From Heterotrichella gracilis (taxonomy: Eukaryota > Sar > Xanthophyceae > Tribonematales > Xanthonemataceae): 64,000 nt of DNA. Positions 57,389 through 64,000 of the stretch are shown in pieces (positions within the stretch are counted from its first letter, which is position 1; each line of letters starts with the position of its first letter). Both the position numbers and the translations under genes were made by a program. The notes under the pieces are model-generated. The model saw nothing but the letters and a program-made list of their open reading frames with translations, did not search any database and was not told the DNA's origin. Where the stretch lies: positions 62,001 to 126,000 of the forward strand of contig JAULBX010005553.1 of NCBI GenBank assembly GCA_032358255.1, in the 5' to 3' direction.

Positions 57389-60300
57389 TCAGCCCTCTGT
57401 GAGCCCCGCCTCCTTGAGCACATCCAGGAATTTGTCCTCGTCATCATAGGGCACCGAGGGTATTGGGTGCTTGAAGTAGTCCTCTATGCTGGCAACCATG
57501 GCGGCTTCCTGCAGGGAAGGAGGAGGGTGCGTCAGCAAAATACTAAAATAAAATAGGGGAGATGGAGTGGGAACAGCTATGCAATTGCCACATCACTTTG
57601 AAGCGGAGTAAATTTGGAACAAGGAAAAGAAAATGGATAAACAAACAATCCACGAGGAGATGGGGATCCCCACCCATGACATGAATTGCGTGCCTCCCAC
57701 GCCAATGCATGCCGTGGATGGTTGCCACAAAAAAACGGCAGGTCTCCAAATACCCAGGATTTCAACTCGCAGTGCATGCACGCTTCAGGGTTCCAGGGGT
57801 GGGACGTGCGGCGGCACTCAGTCACGCACAAATCCTTCATTCCGCATGGCACCGCGTGTGGCGGGTGCTCAGGGAGTTGGATGAACAGGAGTGGTGTCAT
57901 CAAGGTGCCACACCAGTGCCCTGGGGTAGCCTGGCCCCCCTGGTCCAAGGGCGCCTGGACCCTTCTAAGGCAACACCGCTCCCATCATGCATGGACGTTT
58001 CCTGATGAAACCTTGAGAAGGGCTGGCGCCGGACCAACCATGAACAGGGTCCACATGGATTGATTTACCATTATGGATTCCATTTATTCCATGTAACTGT
58101 TTGCCCTGTTTGTGTGCAGTGGGGATGCACTTGTCCTACGATGCATTTCTCGCACACGAACCACCTCCATCACCCCCACCCACCAGATGTATGCAATTTA
58201 CCCCCCAAATCCCACCCCCCCCACACACACTCTCCCCACCGATCCCCCACCCACCCCACCCACCTGGTGCCCCGAGATGAGGTTGAACGCCGCCCCCTTG
58301 CGCCCAAAGCGCCCGCTCCTGCCTATCCTGTGCAGGTACGTCTCGTATGCCACAGTGCGCTGGTCACGCTCCACAGGCACGTCGTAGTTGATCACAAGGG
58401 TCACCTGGGGTCGGGGGTGTGTGGTCAGTGGTAAATTAAGGGTTGGGTGATGCATGTAGGGTGTGGACGTGACCACGCCCAGCCAATGATTTGTGTTCTG
58501 TAATGCCACTCTGCGAGTAAACTATTTATATCGTTGTTTTCTTCTTTTTTCCATAACCCTTTTAACTATTTTATAACACTTACTTTTTGTATACTAACTC
58601 TTTTTGTAACCCTGACTTCAAAGGCAGGCATGTGCACAATCCCGGGGATCAGCCGCTGCCTCCAATAGCCAAGTGCCACCCCACGCGACTGGTGACTGGT
58701 GAAAGCAACATGGAACCGTTAGAAACGTATCCAACCACAAATTCGCATCCAATCCTACATCAGGCTCGCAGAGTAAGTCAGATGGTCCCATGCAACGCAG
58801 CCAGATTAAGAGCCTGCAATATATGCCTTGCGCCAACCAGCCATATACCATATACCCCTTGGCGCTGATCACACCAAGACTTCCACGAGAACACTGATCG
58901 CCCCCCCCACCCCACCCCCTTCACACTCCCCGAAGAGGCTCTTTAAAAATTCCAAGCTACATTCCCCACCCCCACCTGCGTCACGTCGAACCCCCGGGAC
59001 AGCACGTCTGTGGAGATGAGGATCTTTGTGGTCCCCTCCCTAAACTCCTTCACCACCCTGTCGCGGGACTGCTTGTCCATGCCGCCCTCTATGCTGGTGC
59101 ACCGGTGGCCATCGCGCTCCATCTGGAGGTGGTGAGGGGGAGGGTAAAGGGTGGGCGGGGGGGGGGGGCATGCTTTTTTATATATATGGAAAGTACAAGT
59201 GCACCAAGAGGGGTGCCGGGGGCAAATCAGGGGATGCAGGACAAAAGATTGCAGCGCCACCAGCTTAGCGGAGGGCGGTTGAGGGTGAATTAAATGGGCG
59301 ATTACGTGACAATGGCAGCTAGATTAGTAGCCAGCTTGCGCCAGCACCTGACTCTTGCCGACACATAAGGCTGGGGCTTGCCCCGGTATACGGAAGCCGC
59401 CCTGGTGCATGCGGGTGTGAATGCACTGCAATCCTTAGCCAGGGCATCGTGGCCAGCAATGCCGCTTCACCTCTGAGTGCAGCCGTCTCGCGGTCTCCCT
59501 CATCTTGACAAATATGATTGTTTGTCCCAGCTTCTCGCACTGCGGGAAGATCATGTCCTTCAGCACCTTCACCTTGAGGTCGTGCGTGGGGCAAACCTGC
59601 AGGGAGGGGCGGCAGGGGAACGATTCAGTCACATGGGCATTCCAGCAGAAATTCCTTTGCACATTTCCATACCGCCATGGGAATAAGTTGGCAATAAGGG
59701 CATTTGGGCAGATTACCAGTTTGTACTACTAGATCACAATAACATCAGCTACCATCGCATCAAATCCGCTGCACCCATACCACCTTAAACCCACACCCAG
59801 CTAACAGGCCCTCTTTTGGCACAAACACTAACCACAACAAATGATAACAATGCCAGCCGCAATTTGGATGAGATGGCTGCAGCCTCACCACATTGCACTG
59901 CTTGATGACGTCTAGCGACAGGTCCTCTTTTGGCATACACAATAATTACACCAAAGATCAGCCGCAATCGCATCCAATCGGCTGCAACGCACCACTTTGT
60001 ACTGCTTGATGACGTCCAGCGACAGGTCCTCCTTGGGCACAAACACTTCGTTGGCGTTGGGCAGCACCTTGAGTGCAAAGCGCTTCACCCGCTCGTTGAA
60101 GGTGGCGGAGAACAGCAGGATCTGGCAGGCGGGATTGGCACCCTTTATTTGCTTGATCATGCGCACAGAGTCGTCGGCAAAGCCATCGGCCTGCAGGGTT
60201 GGGAGGGGCGCGTGGGTGGTGGTGAGGGGGGGATGCAGTGGGGGGAAGTGGGTGTTGTGGTTGTTGGGCATGGTGTGGGCAGGCATTGTGATAGGTATAG

Positions 60301-62803
60301 AGGGCTTGAAATTCATAAGAGAATTTGATGAAATGTGCATGGGGATTCAATTCATGTGGCTTTTGGCAGACGAAAATATGCACTTCGCCCTCCCCAGTTC
60401 CCCCTTCCCTCCCCTCACCTTGAGCATCTCGTCCGCCTCGTCAAACACCAGGATCTGGATGGTGCGGATGTTGAGCACGCGCTTGCTGATCCAACCCTTC
60501 AAGCTGCCGTGGGTGCCTACGATCACCTGGTCGTCGATTCTCGACCGCCTGCAGAGGAAGGGGGTGTGAGTGTGCCAGGGACGTGGGTGGGTTCATCCAA
60601 TGGCGCCTTATCCTCCCCCAATCCACCCCCATCAAGGACCCATGCCTCCTTGCCGTCTCACCAACACAGTGGCACCTTGGCAATCCCACCTCCACCGAGA
60701 CCCACCCAGGTACCGCCCCACTCCCGCCCAGCAAGCACCACACGATGGTCCGCACTGGCCATGCGGGTGGCTGGGATGCACATACCACCAATCACATTTT
60801 GCACTTTCCACTCAACTCCACCCGGACCAACCCTGCCCCATCCCAATCCCCACCCACCCACCGCGACATGTCGTAGTCCGCCTTGGCCGTGCTTGTGGCG
60901 CTGATGCCCGTGTGCTTGCCCATGCGCTCAAGCACCTCCAGGTTCTGGACCACCAGCTCGCGGGTGGGGCACACGCACAGCGCCTGCGGCTGCTTCAGGG
61001 ACACGTCCACGCGGCTCAGCATGGCCAGCACAAAGCAGGTGGTCTTGCCAGAGCCGTTGTGCGCCTGCATGGAAGTGGGTGGGGGGTGGATGGGGGGAAT
61101 GGGGAGGGGGGAGGGGTTGCGTTGGAGACGCGTACGGTTTCAGCGAATCATGAAAGGCTCCTTGTCTCCTTTAGAACTGTCAAGGCTGGAAATGGAGGTA
61201 AATGAGCAAAGGGATGGCACAGTGGGCACTGGGTTTACCAGCGCATTCAATGATCGTGCTTTCCGTCCGTGCAAAATTACCGCCCCCTGTGGCAATGCGG
61301 CTCCAGGGCACTTCACCAATGCGCTTGAAAGGTATTTGACGCAGACATGGGGGGCAGGGTTGGGATGGGGTGGAAATGAGCGGGATAATGATATGATAAA
61401 CGCTACTGGTAGGATGGAAATTGACCCCCTCCCCACCTGCGCGATGAGATTCCTGAATGGCGGCGTGAGGATCATGGGCAGTGTGGTTGCCTGGATCCTG
61501 CTTGGCTTCTCAAACTTCATCTCGGTGTACAGCCCCTGCAGCAGCTGCGGGGAGAGGCCAAGCTCCTCAAAGGTTGAGGCGGAGGTGTAGGGGGTGTCGC
61601 CCGCTGACACAGTCTTGATCTCGGTCTCGGGGTCGGGGTCTGCTAGGGTTTCCGATTTGATGGATAGGTCGGGCTCATCGGCAGGGGGCTCCTCAGACAC
61701 CTGGGAGGGGTGAAGGGGATGGAGGAGGTGATTGTGGGTTTGGGGTTATATTTATTTAACTTGTTTGTAGCCAGAAGTGACTTATGAAGCGCGTGGCGTG
61801 TGGCCACTGTTGGTGGGCGTGTGGCCATTGCTGCTAGACCCACCCCTCTGGGGGCACGGATCCTTTAGGTACTGCTTTGACATTTGCTGTCTGTTGTACT
61901 GATGGCATGCGATTGCCTAGCCAGCGCACCGGGCTGACCATCGGAGGGGGTACAAGCGTGGCGGCAGCCGTGCCACAGCGCAAGTAGCAAGCGCAACCAT
62001 CTGCCCCCATTTCCCCTCTGCCAAACCCCATGAGGTGCGTTGCAGGAGCGGCAGCAGCCAGCCTATAAGAGTCCATGGGTGCATGCAGGTGCAACGCCCA
62101 GGTACCCCCAAACCGCTCAGCAGTAATAAACCCCACCTTGAGGTTTTGCACTGCATCTGATATGGAGGCCTCGCCGCTGTCCTCCGCCTTCTGGGGAGTG
62201 ACATGCTCAAAGCCAGGCGGGGGGCCATCTGCAAGGGCGCAATGGCAGGGTTTGTTGTTGGTGAATGTGGTGTGTGGGGGTGCGTGAGGGTGCAGGTACA
62301 GGTGGGGTGTGCGTGCCCAATGCCAGACGACATGCCATGCATCACAGTAGCGTGACCACGGCTGCTCTGGTGGGCGCGACTTGCATCTATGCATAGAGGT
62401 GCAGGCAAATGGACTGGCGTGTACAAATTGCGAGGCTGCAGTAAACAAAACTGGTGCATGGGGTTCAAGTGTTGCTGCTTGCATATGCAAGCTGGGCTTG
62501 CGCCAGTGGGCCTGTAAAGATAACCAAATTTATGGGTGAAAAGGTGAGAGCTATCACAACGCACCGTCTTGTGTCGCATCTTCTTGCTCTGCTCTGTCTG
62601 CCCAAGCAGCATTGCCCTGCGCATGCATGCATATTCATGATTATCACAATTCATGTTGCGGGCACATTCTCGGGAGTGTGGGTGCATGTGAGAAGCATGC
62701 AGCACGAATGTGTTGGCGGATCCTTACCATCAGTCGTGCTGTGGAAGTGTGCATACTATGACATAATAGAACTCTAGGCATCGACACTTACGTTGGTCGC
62801 CAT
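57389..62803 (-). CDS. DBP5: DEAD-box RNA helicase, DDX19/DBP5/LOS4 family (mRNA export)
   Basis: ATP-dependent RNA helicase that remodels mRNPs at the cytoplasmic face of the nuclear pore. Eleven exons: 62803-62792, 62616-62565, 62228-62137, 61700-61437, 61064-60862, 60548-60419, 60190-59993, 59596-59471, 59122-58976, 58404-58264 and 57508-57389; 1485 nt, 494 aa, close to plant LOS4. Motifs in order: [17 protein letters not shown] (family N-flank); [16 protein letters not shown] (Q motif); [16 protein letters not shown] (I); [12 protein letters not shown] (Ia); [12 protein letters not shown] (Ib); [10 protein letters not shown] (II); and LLFSATFNE (III). Then come [17 protein letters not shown] (DBP5-type linker), GQTIIFVKM (IV), [12 protein letters not shown] (V) and [20 protein letters not shown] (VI). 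The start exon codes only MATN before a GTAAGT donor, and exon 2 extends it in frame. The window also holds NUP93, another pore component, but this proximity proves nothing. Confidence 0.95.
59765..60040 (-). repeat. tandem duplication of the 3' end of helicase exon 7 and its donor
   Basis: Blocks like [13 protein letters not shown] plus the following donor region recur downstream of the true exon 7 end (59993) at about 104-113 base spacing: anchors GGTCCTCCTTGGGCAC (60,025), GGTCCTCTTTTGGCAT (59,921) and GGCCCTCTTTTGGCAC (59,808). Copy 2 keeps [21 protein letters not shown]; copy 3 is degenerate ([16 protein letters not shown]). Confidence 0.85.
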
Positions 62804-63506
62804 TGCGCTGGCTGGCCTCTCGCCCAGGGCTACTTCGCAAACAACCACCAAAAGCTGGATATATAATCTTTGTAGTTTGGATTGTAACTGGGACCTGGTG
62901 GGTCTGCAGCTCAGCTTTGTTTAGGCATATGCATGCATTTGCGGCCAATAATAAGGTTGCACCGATGCTCCGCGGATTGACGAAAATCGAGCCAGGAGCA
63001 GGTTGTTGTACATGGGTTGTGCTTTGATACCGTTTGAAACTCAACAACAGGCGTTTAAAGTGGCGACAGTCTTGTGTCTGACTGGTGGCCAGGGGGTACC
63101 GTTTCGCCGAAACGAGGGTGTTGAAAGGGAGGAGTATAAGCGAAACCGTGTGCGGGGGTGCCATTGGTCGATCGAAATCGTACCTTTTGGCAAAAAGTGC
63201 AAGGCAGTGATAAACATGCGTTGAACTGCGGTTTGAACACCAAAAGCAGCTCAACTATCGCGTGCTGCAGCAGAAACAAACAAAGCTTTGCCTTTAGCAA
63301 ACTCGTTGGTTGGTTGAGAGAGTCTGCTTGCAAAACTTTGGGTGTTGGGTGCCAGCAAAACTGCGTTGGGTGACACCTCCCTGCAGAGACTGAGGGACAG
63401 TGGGATATGTGTTGCAACCCGGGCATGTTTACCGCGCCGTTACCCTAGATGTAGCAAGCCTTGCCGAGTCTCTCCGTTGTAGGCGTGGTTTTGCGCGTAC
63501 GCCACA
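62804..63506. promoter_or_regulatory. divergent intergenic region between DBP5-type helicase and CobB/CbiA gene
   Basis: About 700 bases separate two start codons transcribed outward, so both promoters lie here. A TGCATGCA occurs at about 62,931. No coding exon is supportable. Sharing of regulatory sites is not shown. Confidence 0.5.
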
Positions 63507-64000
63507 ATGGTGAAGGTGGTGGTGGTTGGGGGCACCAACAGTGGGGTGGGCAAAACATCCATATCCATTGGCCTTATGGCTGCACTGAGGTGAGGTTTGT
63601 GCACGTTTTCCTGCGTTGGTGTTTCCTATGCGGTGGCAAACGCTAACACGCATTTTCCCTGCTCAGGAACCGTGGTCTGACCGTTCAAGCGTTCAAAGTT
63701 GGCCCAGGTAAGCTGAAGGTTGTTTTCTGGTTGTGTGAAACACTCACAGCGCCGCATAGCTTACTCACGGCGCATGGTGTGCAGACTTCCTGGACCCTCT
63801 GCACCACCAAGAGGCAACCGGGCGGCCCTCAGTGAACCTCGACGGCTGGATGCTCAGTAAGGAACAGAACCTGGCCACCTTTCAGCGGCACACAGCGGAC
63901 GCTGATGTCGCAGTCGTGGAGGGGGTGATGGGCCTGTTCGACGGGAGGGACGGGAAGACAGAGGACGGCAGCACTGCGCAGATGGCAAAGTGGCTGGGCG
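63507..64000 (+). CDS. CobB/CbiA-family cobyrinate a,c-diamide synthase (5' part only)
   Basis: N-terminal ATPase part of a glutamine-dependent amidotransferase related to CbiA/CobB, which amidates the a and c side chains of (hydrogeno)cobyrinate in cobalamin synthesis. Exons: 63507-63589, 63667-63707 and 63785 to beyond 64000; phases 2 then 1 agree. The P-loop [20 protein letters not shown] opens the protein directly at the ATG, with no organelle presequence. Then [33 protein letters not shown] and [20 protein letters not shown] followed by [11 protein letters not shown]. These are the characteristic family blocks (FKVGPDY-DP, NLD, VEGVMGLYDG, GSTA). The glutaminase half lies outside the window, so I cannot say whether it is complete. 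Most algae need external B12, so its role is unclear; a related amidation of another tetrapyrrole is possible. Confidence 0.88.

Noticed and set aside
1-64000. tRNA, rRNA, snRNA or CRISPR loci
   Set aside because: I looked for B-box-like GTTCGANTC, rRNA signatures and regularly spaced repeats. The few GTTCGAT hits are in coding or unstructured sequence. No regular repeat-spacer array exists, and the genome is eukaryotic.

Overview
This is nuclear DNA from a GC-rich green alga (Chlorophyta, perhaps a trebouxiophyte or chlorophycean). Genes are broken into many short exons with GT-AG introns. Interstitial repeats of the plant-type telomere unit TTTAGGG occur in introns. The gene set is algal or plant-like: malate synthase, isocitrate lyase, a LOS4-type DEAD-box helicase, a polyamine oxidase with a plant PTS1 and a secreted oxidase with a hydroxyproline-rich-type stalk. 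I spliced all gene models by hand from reading frame, splice consensus, intron phase and remembered family motifs. No database search was run, so 5' ends without an upstream in-frame stop are provisional.

Layout. 1-846 (-): 5' part of a Trm7/FTSJ1 tRNA 2'-O-methyltransferase. 1682-2356 (+): mitoribosomal protein mS37 (twin CX9C). 2446-4576 (-): unrecognised 433-aa acidic/helical protein. 5185-12019 (+): nucleoporin NUP93, 14 exons. 13469-19977 (+): large disordered/coiled-coil protein ending in a RING finger. 21023-29485 (+): cationic amino-acid transporter whose introns hold four foldback hairpins. 30183-30440 (-): small CXXC protein. 31410-33746 (+): RsmI-type 16S rRNA methyltransferase with a probable organelle presequence. 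35061-39160 (-): malate synthase. 41261-44056 (+): isocitrate lyase. 45496-49776 (+): flavin amine oxidase with C-terminal SRM. 51072-56685 (+): galactose/glyoxal-oxidase-type copper radical oxidase on a proline-rich stalk. 57389-62803 (-): DDX19/DBP5/LOS4 helicase. 63507-end (+): start of a CobB/CbiA-type a,c-diamide synthase.

The most notable arrangement is the head-to-head pair malate synthase / isocitrate lyase, the two enzymes unique to the glyoxylate cycle, separated by a 2.1-kb intergenic region. A probably peroxisomal polyamine oxidase and a secreted glyoxal-oxidase-like enzyme follow directly. This could be a small glyoxylate/H2O2-centred neighbourhood, but only the divergent pair is strong evidence. 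Other points of interest are the intronic hairpins of the transporter gene (one is miRNA-precursor-like, one an inverted duplication of a small coding piece), tandem duplications across exon-intron boundaries in two genes, and a cobalamin-pathway enzyme in an alga.
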